Source: Bacillota bacterium (GTDB taxonomy: Bacteria > Bacillota > Clostridia > Oscillospirales > Ruminococcaceae). Taken from it: a DNA stretch of 64,000 nucleotides. How positions within the stretch are numbered: the stretch's first letter is position 1; every line of letters begins with the position of its first letter. A program made the translations under genes and the position numbers. Positions 8,077-16,791 of this stretch are shown in pieces. The DNA lies in the NCBI GenBank assembly GCA_023457355.1, contig JAEWLW010000080.1, forward strand, positions 48,356 to 112,355, given 5' to 3'. The notes beneath the pieces are model-generated. The model had not been told where the DNA came from. It did not search any database and was given only the letters and a program-made list of their open reading frames with translations.

Positions 8077-10178
8077 TCTTCCTTCTCCGCCTTCTCTGCT
8101 TTTTCGGCGGCGCGCTCGTAGCCGCAGTCCTCCTTGTGGCAGACAATGCCGCCGTTGCGCCCGGCCTTTTTAAAGAGCGAGGAACCGCACTTGGGGCATT
8201 TTTCGGGCAGCGGCTTATCCCAGGTCATAAAGTCGCAGTTCGGGAAGTTGGCGCAGCCGTAAAAGCTGCGGCCCTTCTTGGACTTTTTGGTCAGCATCTC
8301 GCCGCCGCATTTCGGGCAGAAGCCGCCGGTTTTCTGGACAATCTTCTTGGTGTTTTTGCATTCGGGATAGCCCGGGCAGGCCAAAAACTTGCCGAAGCGC
8401 CCCGATTTTATAACCATCTTGCGCCCGCAAAGCTCGCAGATTTCCTCGGTTTCTTCATCCGGCACCTTGACGCGGATGCCCTCCATCTGCTTTTCGGCGG
8501 TTTGCAGCGTGCTCTCAAAGTCGTTATAAAAGCTGTCAAGCGTTTTAACCCAGTCATCCTTGCCGTTTTCGACGCGGTCAAGGTCCCCTTCCATGCCGGC
8601 GGTGAACTTGACATCGACGATATGCTTAAACTGGTCGCGCAGCAGCCCCGTCACCGTCTCGCCCAGCGGGGTGGGCATCAGCGTTTTGGCGTTGCGCTCG
8701 ACATAGCCGCGGTCGAGGATGGTGGAAATGGTCGGCGCATAGGTCGACGGGCGGCCGATGCCGTTTTCCTCCAGCGCCTTGATGAGCGACGCTTCGGAAA
8801 AGCGCGCGGGCGGCTGGGTGAAGTGCTGGTTGGCGTCCACCTTCTGCATGGCGAGCAGATCCCCCTCGGCCAACGGCGGCAGCGCGGTGGATTTCTCGCC
8901 CTCATCATCGCGGCTTTCTTCGTAGAGCACGGTGAAGCCGTCGAATTTAACCGCGTAGCCCGACGCCTTGAAGGTGTAGTCCCCGGCGGCGATATCCACC
9001 GACATGGTATCCAGCATGGCGTTGGCCATCTGGCTGGCGATAAAGCGCTCCCAAATGAGCTTATAAAGCTTATACTGTTCGGCGGAAAGGCTGCCCTTAG
9101 CTTCCTCGGGCGTAATCTCCGGCATCGAGGGGCGAATGGCCTCATGCGCGTCCTGAGCGTTGTTTTTGCTTTTGTACACCCGGCGCGAGGACGGCAGATA
9201 ATCCTTGGAATAATGCGATTTGATGTAATCCTCGGCCGCCTGCTGCGCCTCTTCGGAAATGCGCAGTGAATCGGTTCTCATGTAGGTGATAAGGCCCACC
9301 GCGCCGTGGCCTTCCAGCTCGATGCCCTCATACAGCTCCTGTGCCACCTTCATGGTGCGGCGCGCCTGAAAGCCCAGCTTGCGCGAGGCCTCCTGCTGTA
9401 AAGTCGAGGTGATGAACGGCGGCGCAGGCAGGCGGCGGCGCACGCTTTTCTTGACGTTTTTCACCTGCCACTGGGCATTTTTGATATCGGCCAGCACCGC
9501 GCTGGCCTCCGCCTCGTTATGCAGCTCGATTTTTCCGCCGTTTTTAAGGGCCAGGCGGACGTCAAAGCCCTTTTTGGCCGAATGCGCCGAGAGTTTGGCG
9601 TCTATGGTCCAGTATTCTTCGGCGACGAAGGCGCGAATCTGTTCCTCGCGGTCGACAATCAGGCGCACCGCCACCGACTGTACACGCCCGGCCGAAAGGC
9701 CCCGGCGCACCTTTTTCCACAAAAACGGCGAGAGCTTGTAGCCGACGATGCGGTCCAAAATGCGGCGCGCCTGCTGTGCATCGACCAGGCTCTGGTTGAT
9801 TTCACGCGGGGCCGCCATGCCGCTGTGGATGCCGCTTTTCGTAATTTCGTTGAAGGTGACGCGGTTTTTCTCGTCGAGCGGCAGCCCGAGCATCTGCGCC
9901 AGATGCCACGAAATTGCCTCGCCCTCGCGGTCGGGGTCGGTTGCGAGATAAACGGCATCCGCCTTTTTGGCTGCGGCTTTCAGTTCCGAAACCAGCGTCT
10001 CCTTGCCCTTTATCTCCTGATACTGCGGGAGAAAGCCATGCTCGACATCCACGCCAAGCTTGGATTTGGGCAGGTCGCGGACATGCCCCATCGAGGCTAT
10101 GACCGAAAAATCCTTGCCCAGATACTTTTGAATCGTTTTGGCCTTGGCAGGCGACTCTACGATGACCAGATTAGACAT
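8073..10178 (-). CDS. topA: DNA topoisomerase I
   Basis: Type IA topoisomerase relaxing negative supercoils. The 701-residue protein has an N-terminal Toprim domain (VESPAKAKTIQKYLG, then the DPDREGEAISWH motif), the active-site tyrosine in LITYMRTDSLRIS near residue 300, and three C-terminal zinc-ribbon units with CxxC pairs (CELC, CPKC, CPKC), followed by a Lys/Glu-rich tail. I chose ATG 10178 with an AGGTG site 9 bases upstream over the GTG at 10190. It lies between dprA and trmFO. Confidence 0.96.
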   Translation of the reverse strand: MSNLVIVESPAKAKTIQKYLGKDFSVIASMGHVRDLPKSKLGVDVEHGFLPQYQEIKGKETLVSELKAAAKKADAVYLATDPDREGEAISWHLAQMLGLPLDEKNRVTFNEITKSGIHSGMAAPREINQSLVDAQQARRILDRIVGYKLSPFLWKKVRRGLSAGRVQSVAVRLIVDREEQIRAFVAEEYWTIDAKLSAHSAKKGFDVRLALKNGGKIELHNEAEASAVLADIKNAQWQVKNVKKSVRRRLPAPPFITSTLQQEASRKLGFQARRTMKVAQELYEGIELEGHGAVGLITYMRTDSLRISEEAQQAAEDYIKSHYSKDYLPSSRRVYKSKNNAQDAHEAIRPSMPEITPEEAKGSLSAEQYKLYKLIWERFIASQMANAMLDTMSVDIAAGDYTFKASGYAVKFDGFTVLYEESRDDEGEKSTALPPLAEGDLLAMQKVDANQHFTQPPARFSEASLIKALEENGIGRPSTYAPTISTILDRGYVERNAKTLMPTPLGETVTGLLRDQFKHIVDVKFTAGMEGDLDRVENGKDDWVKTLDSFYNDFESTLQTAEKQMEGIRVKVPDEETEEICELCGRKMVIKSGRFGKFLACPGYPECKNTKKIVQKTGGFCPKCGGEMLTKKSKKGRSFYGCANFPNCDFMTWDKPLPEKCPKCGSSLFKKAGRNGGIVCHKEDCGYERAAEKAEKAEKEE

Positions 10179-10217
10179 AAATTCGTTCACCTATTTCGTC
10201 TTTCAAAGAATTTTACT

Positions 10218-11411
10218 TTATGATATGCAGCGCGCCACCATTCGTCCCGGCAGCATTTTGACGAGGCCGAACAGCTCAAGCCCGGTAATCAGCGTCAAAA
10301 GCGTGCCCGCCGCAAGGTCCGTGGCCTCGCACAGCGTTTCTATTGCCGCGGGGCCGTTTTGCAGGCAGTTCATCACCGCAGCCTGCTGGTCGGTGAGATA
10401 ATCCGGCAGCTTATTCTCGTCTTTTTTCTCGCCGCATCGCACCCGCGGTGCCTGCTGCGGCTTTGGCGCGCTGTCTGAAAAAAGGGAGATTTGCCGCGCG
10501 GGCGGCGGCGTCAGCGCGTAGCCGTACACCGCAACATAGCGCAGAAGAATATCCGCGCCGGAAAGGGCCGGTTCCGCCCCTTGTGACAAAAGATAATTTC
10601 CGCCCTCGGAAAGCGTTGAAAAAATGCTGCCCGGCACCGCAAAAAGGTCCCGGTTTTGCATCAGCGCATGCCCGGCGGTGAGCATGGTGCCGCTTTTGCG
10701 CTTGCTCTGCACGACAACGGTCGCCATGGAGACGCCCGAAATCAACCGGTTGCGCAGCGGAAAATGCGGCGCGAAAGCCGCTGTTCCCAACGGGTATTCG
10801 GTGAGCACCAGTCCGTTTTGCACGCGCTCCACCAGGCTGCGCAGCGCGCGGTTGCGTTTGGGGTAGTCAATATCGAGCCCCGCCGCAATAAACGCGATGG
10901 TTTTGCCGCCCGCTTCCAGTGCGGCGCGGTGGCAGGCGGCGTCGATGCCGTGCGCCATGCCGCTGACAACCACGCCGCCGAGCGACGCAATTTCTCCGCT
11001 TAGTTTTTTCGCAGCGGCAATGCCATATTCATCGGGGGTGCGGGTTCCAACCATTGAAATAAGATAATGCTCGCGCAGCAGGGAAATATCACCAAGCGCG
11101 TACAAAACAAGCGGCATGGAATGAATATGCCTGAATCCCTCGGGGTATTCGGGGGAGTCGGGGGTCAGTACGGCTGCCCCGAATACCTCGGTGGCCGATA
11201 AAATCCGTTGTGCCGCCTCAAAGCAAGGCGACAGCAGGGCGGATTTTTCGGTGTCGGTTAGAAATGGGTCGGATGCAACGCAGGATTTTGGCATCGACAG
11301 CAGCTCGGCCGCCGAGCCGTAACGCGTCAGAACCGCGTGTGCGCGGGCTGTTCCGACGCCAAAGGTCTGCTGCATCCACAGCCATTCCCGCGCGTGGTTC
11401 GAATAAGTCAT
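10218..11411 (-). CDS. dprA: DNA-processing protein DprA (Smf)
   Basis: Loads RecA on incoming single-stranded DNA during transformation. The 397-residue protein has an N-terminal helical region, the Rossmann core with GTRTPDEYG and VSGMAHGIDAACH, the FPLRNRLISG segment, and a C-terminal winged-helix (DML1-like) domain. The start at 11411 overlaps the stop of the upstream methyltransferase gene as ATGA and has a GGAG site; the longer frame to 11459 is not needed. Competence-uptake genes are not in this window, so a transformation role is inferred only from family. Confidence 0.94.
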   Translation of the reverse strand: MTYSNHAREWLWMQQTFGVGTARAHAVLTRYGSAAELLSMPKSCVASDPFLTDTEKSALLSPCFEAAQRILSATEVFGAAVLTPDSPEYPEGFRHIHSMPLVLYALGDISLLREHYLISMVGTRTPDEYGIAAAKKLSGEIASLGGVVVSGMAHGIDAACHRAALEAGGKTIAFIAAGLDIDYPKRNRALRSLVERVQNGLVLTEYPLGTAAFAPHFPLRNRLISGVSMATVVVQSKRKSGTMLTAGHALMQNRDLFAVPGSIFSTLSEGGNYLLSQGAEPALSGADILLRYVAVYGYALTPPPARQISLFSDSAPKPQQAPRVRCGEKKDENKLPDYLTDQQAAVMNCLQNGPAAIETLCEATDLAAGTLLTLITGLELFGLVKMLPGRMVARCIS

Positions 11412-12223
11412 CCGTCTAATGCTCCTTTCGCAGACCGTGCGCAGCGCGAGAGTTCCCACGCAAAAACGGTGGCCGCCATGGCGGCGTTGAGCGATTCGCT
11501 CTGCTGGGAAATGGGTAGTATCACCCGGCCCGTGCAGGCAGCCTGCACCTGCGGCGGCAGCCCGGCGCCCTCGTTGCCGATGGCGACGGCGGCATTGACC
11601 AGCGAAACGGCATCGACCGAAACGCTTTCATCGCCCAGGGCGGCGGCATAAACCGCAATGCCGTTCCGGCGCAGGGCGGCCACGGCTTCCCCCGCGCTCT
11701 CCGCGCAATAAATTGGCAAGCGCAGCGCAGCGCCCATTGAAGCGCGCAACACCTTGGGTGCGGCGGGGTCGGGGCAGTCGGCGGTCATAACAACGGCCGA
11801 AAGCCCAAACGCGTCGGCCGAACGCAGAATGGTGCCGACGTTGCCCGGGTCCTGAAGGGAACAAAGCAGCAGCGCACCGTTCGGGGCGGCCTTGGGCAGG
11901 TCCGGCAAAAACAGCCGCCCTGCGCAGATGGCGAACACCCCCTGCGGCGATTCGGTTTCGGCCAGCGCCGCCGCCAGCGGGTCGGCAAGCAGCAGCGTCT
12001 CTTTTGCACCGGCCGCCAGCGCGTCAAAATTGCCGCCCAGCCGCGCAATGCCCGCTTTGGTCACCATCAGCGTCAGCAGCGTCACACCGCTTTTCTGCGC
12101 ATCGCACACAAGCCTTGCACCCTCCATCGCAAACCGCTGCGTCTGCAAACGGTGCTTGCGGCTGGTGCAAAGCTTTCGGAATTCTTTAATTTTAACGTTG
12201 TCCTTAGAGGTAATTTCCAGCAT
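11408..12223 (-). CDS. TrmH/SpoU-family RNA 2'-O-methyltransferase
   Basis: SPOUT-fold RNA ribose methyltransferase of 271 residues. It has an N-terminal L30e-like substrate-binding domain (about residues 1-100) and the three SpoU motifs: DPGNVGTILRSADAFG, IGNEGAGL and the C-terminal knot LPISQQSESLNAAMA. Its substrate (23S rRNA or tRNA) cannot be told from sequence. The start at 12223 has a TGGAGG site just upstream; the frame extends upstream to 12412 but that part lies in repeat-rich intergenic DNA. Position between rplT and dprA is common in clostridia. Confidence 0.92.
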   Translation of the reverse strand: MLEITSKDNVKIKEFRKLCTSRKHRLQTQRFAMEGARLVCDAQKSGVTLLTLMVTKAGIARLGGNFDALAAGAKETLLLADPLAAALAETESPQGVFAICAGRLFLPDLPKAAPNGALLLCSLQDPGNVGTILRSADAFGLSAVVMTADCPDPAAPKVLRASMGAALRLPIYCAESAGEAVAALRRNGIAVYAAALGDESVSVDAVSLVNAAVAIGNEGAGLPPQVQAACTGRVILPISQQSESLNAAMAATVFAWELSRCARSAKGALDG

Positions 12224-12339
12224 GGTGCCTCCACAAAACGGTGTCAAAAATGCGCCCGGGCGCAGAAAACAGGAGAATATATGGCCCGCTCCGGCAAAAC
12301 CTGCACCACATAAATGAAGCTGTTTTCGCAAACAGCCCG

Positions 12340-12475
12340 GCTGCAACGCGCCGGTTTTTCGCTTTACGGCGAAAAGTGCAGCAATGCGGGGCGTATTCCG
12401 GGGCATCTTCAACGCAGAAACGCGCTTTATCCGTAAACGCCCGAAAGTTGGGCACTTTTAAGAATGCCCCCAGTA
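12340..12475. repeat. Family A MITE-like repeat, copy 1 (one end unclear)
   Basis: Shares the family A core (GGGCGTATTCCGGGGCATC then TTCAACGC) and the right-hand end CACTTTTAAGAATGCCCC with the copies at 12643, 15354 and 39448. The left terminal repeat cannot be recognized, so this may be a decayed or chimeric copy. Non-coding. Confidence 0.55.
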
Positions 12476-12642
12476 TAAAAGCCCGCTGCCATAATGTCAA
12501 TGCGCCGGGCCGCCCCTGCGGGGATTTCCATGCATCCCGGCGAAAACGCGCATTCAGCGGCGTCCCCGAAAAGCACGCGCGAAAAGCGCAAATGACATTT
12601 TTAATAGGAATGCCCAAAGCAAGCGGTTTTTAAAAACGATCC

Positions 12643-12806
12643 CAGGGCATTTCTTAAAACCGAAAGCCGGCGGAAATTCGCTGAAAACAAGCGGCGGCAA
12701 AGCGAAAGCACAGGAATACCGGATGTATTCCGGGCATCTTCAACGCAGCATATGCCGTTTGCCGGTAGAATTCAACGAGCGGTTGGCATTTTAAGAAACG
12801 TCCCTA
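12643..12806. repeat. Family A MITE-like repeat, copy 2
   Basis: A 164-base element whose ends are inverted copies: CAGGGCATTTCTTAAAA on the left and TTTTAAGAAACGTCCCTAG on the right. The interior has the family core AGGAATACCGGATGTATTCC, itself a palindrome, followed by GGGCATCTTCAACGC. It contains no gene. Confidence 0.7.
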
Positions 12807-12810
12807 GCAC

Positions 12811-12842
12811 AAACGTCCGGTCTGATAATCAGCCGGACGTTT
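12811..12842 (-). terminator. Intrinsic terminator after rplT
   Basis: A 10-base-pair stem (AAACGTCCGG pairing with CCGGACGTTT) lies 11 bases beyond the rplT stop. The U-tract on the minus strand is short (GTTTGTG), so termination may be partial; read-through would allow the TrmH-family gene to be co-transcribed. Confidence 0.7.
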
Positions 12843-12853
12843 GAGGGTTCTGA

Positions 12854-13207
12854 TTAACGGGCTGCCTTTGCCTTCTCGACAAGCGAGGTGAACGCCGCGG
12901 GATCCGCAATGGCAATCTCGGAAAGCATCTTGCGGTTGAGCTCAACACCGGCCTTTTTCAGTCCGTCCATAAAGGTGGAGTAGTTCATGTTGTTCATGCG
13001 GCAGGCGGCCGAGATGCGGGTAATCCACAGCTGGCGGAAGTTTCTCTTCTTCTGCTTTCTGCCGATGTATGCATATCTGCCGGACTTCATCACCGCTTCT
13101 TTCGCGGTTCTAAACAGTTTGCTCTTGCCGCCAAAATAGCCCTTCGCAAGCTTTAATACCTTTTTTCTGCGCTTTCTGGTCATCATAGCGCCCTTAACAC
13201 GAGCCAT
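12854..13207 (-). CDS. rplT: 50S ribosomal protein L20
   Basis: The 117-residue product starts MARVKGAM and has the L20 core RKKVLKLAKGYFGGKS and RQLWITRISAACR. L20 binds 23S rRNA early in large-subunit assembly and, in Firmicutes, represses its own operon through the infC leader. A GGAGG site precedes the ATG. Third gene of infC-rpmI-rplT. Confidence 0.98.
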   Translation of the reverse strand: MARVKGAMMTRKRRKKVLKLAKGYFGGKSKLFRTAKEAVMKSGRYAYIGRKQKKRNFRQLWITRISAACRMNNMNYSTFMDGLKKAGVELNRKMLSEIAIADPAAFTSLVEKAKAAR

Positions 13208-13300
13208 ATTTTATACCTCCGTTGGGTTGTTAATTGTTGTGGTGGTTAATGGTTAATACCAATATCCGGCAGAAGCCACGATATCCATCGAATATCCGTA

Positions 13301-13498
13301 TTACTTATAAGGAATCAGAAGCTTGATAGCCTTGACGTTGGTTACATCGGTCATGGTGCCCTGGCGCAGTCTGCGGGTGCGCTTGGTGTCCTTCTTGGTC
13401 AGGATGTGGCGCTTAAATGCACATGCACGCTTAACCTTTCCGTTTTTGGTCAGCTTGAAACGCTTTTTGGCGCCCGAATGGGTCTTAATCTTCGGCAT
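13301..13498 (-). CDS. rpmI: 50S ribosomal protein L35
   Basis: A 65-residue basic protein starting MPKIKTHSGAKKRFKLT, the standard L35 N-terminus, with the family motif LTKKDTKRTRRLR. A GGGAGGAA ribosome site precedes the ATG. Second gene of the infC operon, 23 bases after infC. Confidence 0.98.
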   Translation of the reverse strand: MPKIKTHSGAKKRFKLTKNGKVKRACAFKRHILTKKDTKRTRRLRQGTMTDVTNVKAIKLLIPYK

Positions 13499-13521
13499 CT
13501 TATATTTCCTCCCAAATAATT

Positions 13522-14043
13522 TTACTTCGCAGGTTGTTTTGAGGCAACAAACATTAGCATATGACGTCCCTCAAGCTTGGGCTGCTTTTCCACATTACCG
13601 CGGTCGGCAATTGCCTCGGCAAACCGCGCCATGACCTCATGCCCAATTTCGGGATGTGCCATCTCGCGGCCGCGGAAACGGATGGAGACCTTCAGCTTGT
13701 TACCCTCTGCAAGGAACCTGGCCGCCTGTTTAACCTTCGTATTGAAATCCCCGATATCTATGTTAAGCGAAAGACGGATTTCTTTTGTCTCAATAATCTT
13801 TTGGTTTTTACGGGCTTCCTTATCTCTTTTAGCCTGCTCAAACCGGAATTTGCCGTAGTCCATAATGCGGCAAACCGGCGGCGTGGCCTGTGAGGCAATC
13901 TTAACCAGATCAAGATTTTGCTCAATAGAAAGCCGCTGCGCTTCACGAATATCCATGATGCCCAGCTGTTCTCCATCTACGCCGATCACTCTTACTTCTT
14001 TATCCTTGATATCCTCATTTATGAGTAGTTCCTTAACGCTAAT
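13522..14043 (-). CDS. infC: Translation initiation factor IF-3, probably with an AUU start
   Basis: IF-3 binds the 30S subunit and checks the start codon. The 173-residue product has the N domain with ELLINEDIKDKEVRVIG, a linker rich in Lys, and the C domain with IRFRGREMAHPEIG. Two starts are possible. TTG at 14049 lies only 3 bases from the GGAGG site, while ATT at 14041-14043 lies 9 bases from it. AUU initiation is a known feature of infC in several bacteria and underlies autoregulation, so I prefer 14043. The operon has a strong promoter and a leader terminator upstream. Confidence 0.93.
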   Translation of the reverse strand: MSVKELLINEDIKDKEVRVIGVDGEQLGIMDIREAQRLSIEQNLDLVKIASQATPPVCRIMDYGKFRFEQAKRDKEARKNQKIIETKEIRLSLNIDIGDFNTKVKQAARFLAEGNKLKVSIRFRGREMAHPEIGHEVMARFAEAIADRGNVEKQPKLEGRHMLMFVASKQPAK

Positions 14044-14064
14044 GTTCAAGCACCTCCGTTACCT

Positions 14065-14102
14065 AATAAAAAGTGGGTGCAGAACGCAACTGTTCCACAC
14101 CC
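14065..14102 (-). promoter_or_regulatory. infC leader terminator (L20-leader-type attenuator)
   Basis: On the minus strand an 11-base-pair stem (GGGTGTGGAAC with GTTCTGCACCC) is followed by CTTTTTATTA, a good intrinsic terminator, placed about 20 bases before the infC ribosome site and about 110 bases after the promoter. An L20-binding leader that controls premature termination is known for infC operons of Firmicutes. I did not match the L20-binding fold itself, so the ligand is inferred from position. Confidence 0.7.
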
Positions 14103-14213
14103 AATCAAACACAACAAAAACAGCTTTAAAGCTGCACCGGCTGCTATTGACCTCGTACGCATTTTTCACGCACAGGTGAGAACACGATATGTTCTGCTTT
14201 GTTGTACTGATAT

Positions 14214-14242
14214 ATAGTAGCAGTTGGCTTTATAAATGTCAA
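14214..14242 (-). promoter_or_regulatory. Sigma-A promoter of the infC operon
   Basis: Minus-strand TTGACA (14237-14242) and TACTAT (14214-14219) are separated by exactly 17 bases. The transcript would have a leader of about 165 bases before infC. Confidence 0.8.
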
Positions 14243-14384
14243 CCTCTTTCATAAAAATTATTTGGCGACATCACCGTTTTGACAAAACCCGCGCGAATTC
14301 TACGGCGCGTGCCAAATCTTTAAAATTAAATTTTGCGGAATTTTCCCGCCGAAAAAATTTTTAAAAGGCCAAAGCCGCCGCCAT

Positions 14385-15323
14385 CTAAAAATGCGCCGCA
14401 CACGGGGGATGGTCCGCAAAATAATGCAGGTTTAAATGCGCGGAGAGATATTCCAGCATCCGGCAGCCGCCGACGCTGTTGCCCTTTGAATCAAGGCCGG
14501 GGCCAAACACGCCGATGCCCATTTTCCCCTCCGCCGCCGAAACGATGCCGCCGCCCACGCCGCTTTTTGAAGGAAGCCCCACATTGATGGCAAATTCGCC
14601 CGAGCCGTCGTAAAGCCCGCAGGTGATCATCAGCGTTTTAACGATGCGCAGAATATCGTTTTCCACAAGGCGCTCCCCCGTGGCCGGGTCAACGCCGTCG
14701 TTGGCCAGAATCATGCCGTAATTGGCCAAGTCCTCGGTCGTCACGCTCAGTGAACACATTCTGAAATATAAATCCAGCGCCATTTCAACGTCGCCGTCGA
14801 TGAGGTGCTCGCTTTGCATGAAATAAGCCAACGACCGGTTGCGCATGCCGTTGGCGGATTCCGAGCGGTACACCGCCTCATCCGCCACGATGCTGTCGCG
14901 CCGGCACAGCCTGCGCGTTAAGGCCAAAAGCTGCTGCCAGCAGCCCTCTTTCGCAATGCAGCTCATCACTGCGATGGCGCCGGCGTTTATCATGGGGTTC
15001 AATGGGCGGCCATCGCGCGTCTCCAGCTTGATGATCGAATTAAAAGCATCGCCGGTCGGCTCGGCGCCAACCTTTGAAAAAACGCAGTCCCGCCCCGCTG
15101 TTTGCAGCGCGAGGATCAGTGAAATGGTTTTTGAAATGCTCTGCATGGTGAAGGGCCGGTTCCATTCCCCCGCGTGATAACGCGCGCCGTCCAGCGTGAC
15201 AATGCACGCGCCCAGCTGCGCCGGGTCGGCCTTTGCAAGCTCAGGTATATAGCCCGCCGATTTGCCAAGATGTGTAAAACGGGCAGCGTATGCCACCGCC
15301 TCGTCGAGTACCTGCTGTACCAT
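14385..15323 (-). CDS. glsA: Glutaminase (serine-dependent, GlsA type)
   Basis: Hydrolyses glutamine to glutamate and ammonia. The 312-residue protein matches the GlsA family across its length: the nucleophile motif SISK (MQSISKTISLILAL), NPMINAGAI, the SxxY-type segment SESANGMRNRSLAYFM, and VGLPSKSGVGGGI near the C-terminus. An AAAGGAG site precedes ATG 15323. It appears monocistronic. With the GltS-like carrier gene 3 kb away it could feed a glutamate pool, but the two genes are not in one operon. Confidence 0.95.
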   Translation of the reverse strand: MVQQVLDEAVAYAARFTHLGKSAGYIPELAKADPAQLGACIVTLDGARYHAGEWNRPFTMQSISKTISLILALQTAGRDCVFSKVGAEPTGDAFNSIIKLETRDGRPLNPMINAGAIAVMSCIAKEGCWQQLLALTRRLCRRDSIVADEAVYRSESANGMRNRSLAYFMQSEHLIDGDVEMALDLYFRMCSLSVTTEDLANYGMILANDGVDPATGERLVENDILRIVKTLMITCGLYDGSGEFAINVGLPSKSGVGGGIVSAAEGKMGIGVFGPGLDSKGNSVGGCRMLEYLSAHLNLHYFADHPPCAAHF

Positions 15324-15353
15324 CCTTTATGTCTCCTTTAGCTCTAACGAAGA

Positions 15354-15524
15354 ATCAGGGCGCTTCTTAAAAAGTCAAAAGCAACGCGGAATGCGCCGGG
15401 CGCGTGCCGAGGCAAGGCGAAAATCGCAAGGATACCGGATGTATCCCGAGCGTTTTCAACACGGCCCGGCCCGCTTTTTAAGCAGAATTCCTCAATGTCG
15501 GGAACTTCTAAGAATACCCCTGAT
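15354..15524. repeat. Family A MITE-like repeat, copy 3
   Basis: A 171-base element in the gap between glsA and the LysR gene. Its ends ATCAGGGCGCTTCTTAAAAA and TTCTAAGAATACCCCTGAT are inverted copies. The core ATACCGGATGTATCC and TTTTCAACACGG match the other family A members. The remaining bases of the 15324-15774 gap hold the LysR promoter region; I see no gene. Confidence 0.75.
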
Positions 15525-15774
15525 CAAATCGCAAAGCGTTTTTGTTCCCCCCTTATTTTATATGTTCTTTAAAATTTTCGCCAATACGGGATGCTTATAG
15601 CCCATATACCTTTTATTGTATATTCATAGTCACCTGTATTTTGTGCGTGTTTGCAACAGGTTTAACAAAATCTCTTCGCAGCAGAAATTTTCTGATGCTT
15701 TTCCTGCAAAAATATGCATAATAAAATAGGTGGTTCTTTGCAGTAAAACAGGAGAAAGCACCGGGAGGCAGACG

Positions 15775-16713
15775 ATGAATCTGAAGCATCTGGAATATTT
15801 TGTGACGGTGGCAAAATACGGCTCCATTAATAAAGCCGCTCAGGCCTTGTACATATCGCAGCCCCACTTAAGCCACATCATCAAGGATATTGAGGACGAC
15901 GTGGGGTTTGAGCTGTTTTTGCGCACAAAGCAGGGCGTGGTTCTCACAACGTCCGGCGCGCGTTTTTTAAAGCATTCCAACGCGATTATGCAGGAGATGG
16001 AAGGGCTGAAGCAAATTTCAAAAAAAACCAGGCGGCACACCGATACCATCAGCGTTTCGATGACTAAATTCTCGCACACCATGGAAAGCTTCATCGAGCT
16101 GTGTAAAAAGCACGAGAACCTTGAAAGCTTTTCCTACAAACTCAATGAAGGCAGCACCATAGATGTCATCGGCGATGTCGAATCTGGGATGGCCGACGTG
16201 GGGGTCATCCATTTTTCCAGCGAACAAAGCGGAGACCTGATGAACCTGTTCCGCAAAAAAGAGCTGACCTTTATTTCGCTGGTCAATCTTTGCCCGCACA
16301 TCGTTATTTCAAGCGGGCACGAACTGCTCCGGCACGGCGAAAAGGTGACGCTCAACGCCTTGCGCAGCTACGGCTTTGTGCGCTATATCGACCAGTATGA
16401 GGATTTTATCTACCATCTGGCGACGGAAAGCCTGCAACTCGATCTCAACTCCTCGTCCAAGATTGTTTATGTAACGGGGCGCTCCGCCCTGCTGCATCTG
16501 ATCTCGAGCAGTAATTTTTATACAATTGGTATACAGGCTTTCGACACGCAAAGCTCCATGTATAACGTCGTCTCCGTCCCGGTGGAGAGCAGCGCCGAAC
16601 GGCTGCAATTCGGTGTTATTGTGCCGCAGCACGCGGCGTTAACGGGCACGCTGGGCGAGTTTGTCAGCATTGTCACCCGCCGTTTCAGGGGTCTGCCCCA
16701 AAAGCACTCATAA
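15775..16713 (+). CDS. LysR-family transcriptional regulator
   Basis: The 312-residue protein has an N-terminal winged helix-turn-helix (MNLKHLEYFVTVAKYGSINK, residues 1-60) and a periplasmic-binding-like effector domain in the remainder. Start ATG 15775 is set by a GGGAGG site and the conserved LysR N-terminus; an upstream in-frame ATG at 15730 is ignored. No obvious divergent target gene: glsA lies upstream in the opposite direction 450 bases away, separated by a repeat, and could be the target. Effector unknown. Confidence 0.9.
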   Translation: MNLKHLEYFVTVAKYGSINKAAQALYISQPHLSHIIKDIEDDVGFELFLRTKQGVVLTTSGARFLKHSNAIMQEMEGLKQISKKTRRHTDTISVSMTKFSHTMESFIELCKKHENLESFSYKLNEGSTIDVIGDVESGMADVGVIHFSSEQSGDLMNLFRKKELTFISLVNLCPHIVISSGHELLRHGEKVTLNALRSYGFVRYIDQYEDFIYHLATESLQLDLNSSSKIVYVTGRSALLHLISSSNFYTIGIQAFDTQSSMYNVVSVPVESSAERLQFGVIVPQHAALTGTLGEFVSIVTRRFRGLPQKHS

Positions 16714-16791
16714 CCGGTGCGCAGCGTCTGCTTAAACGCGCCGAACGCAGCGCAGCCGCACGCGGGGCCTTGGCGCCTTTGGGCGTGCGGC

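Larger units (their letters stand above)
12224..12853. other. Gene-free stretch between rplT and the TrmH-family gene
   Basis: This 630-base gap contains a truncated family A repeat (about 12340-12475), a full family A repeat (12643-12806) and the rplT terminator. Open frames here on both strands (for example 12241-12633 and 12204-12617) have no recognizable protein and simply translate repeat DNA. I see nothing else in it. Confidence 0.6.

Noticed and set aside
12204..12633. Open frames in the rplT to TrmH-family gap on both strands
   Set aside because: They translate family A repeat DNA and have no domain or ribosome site.
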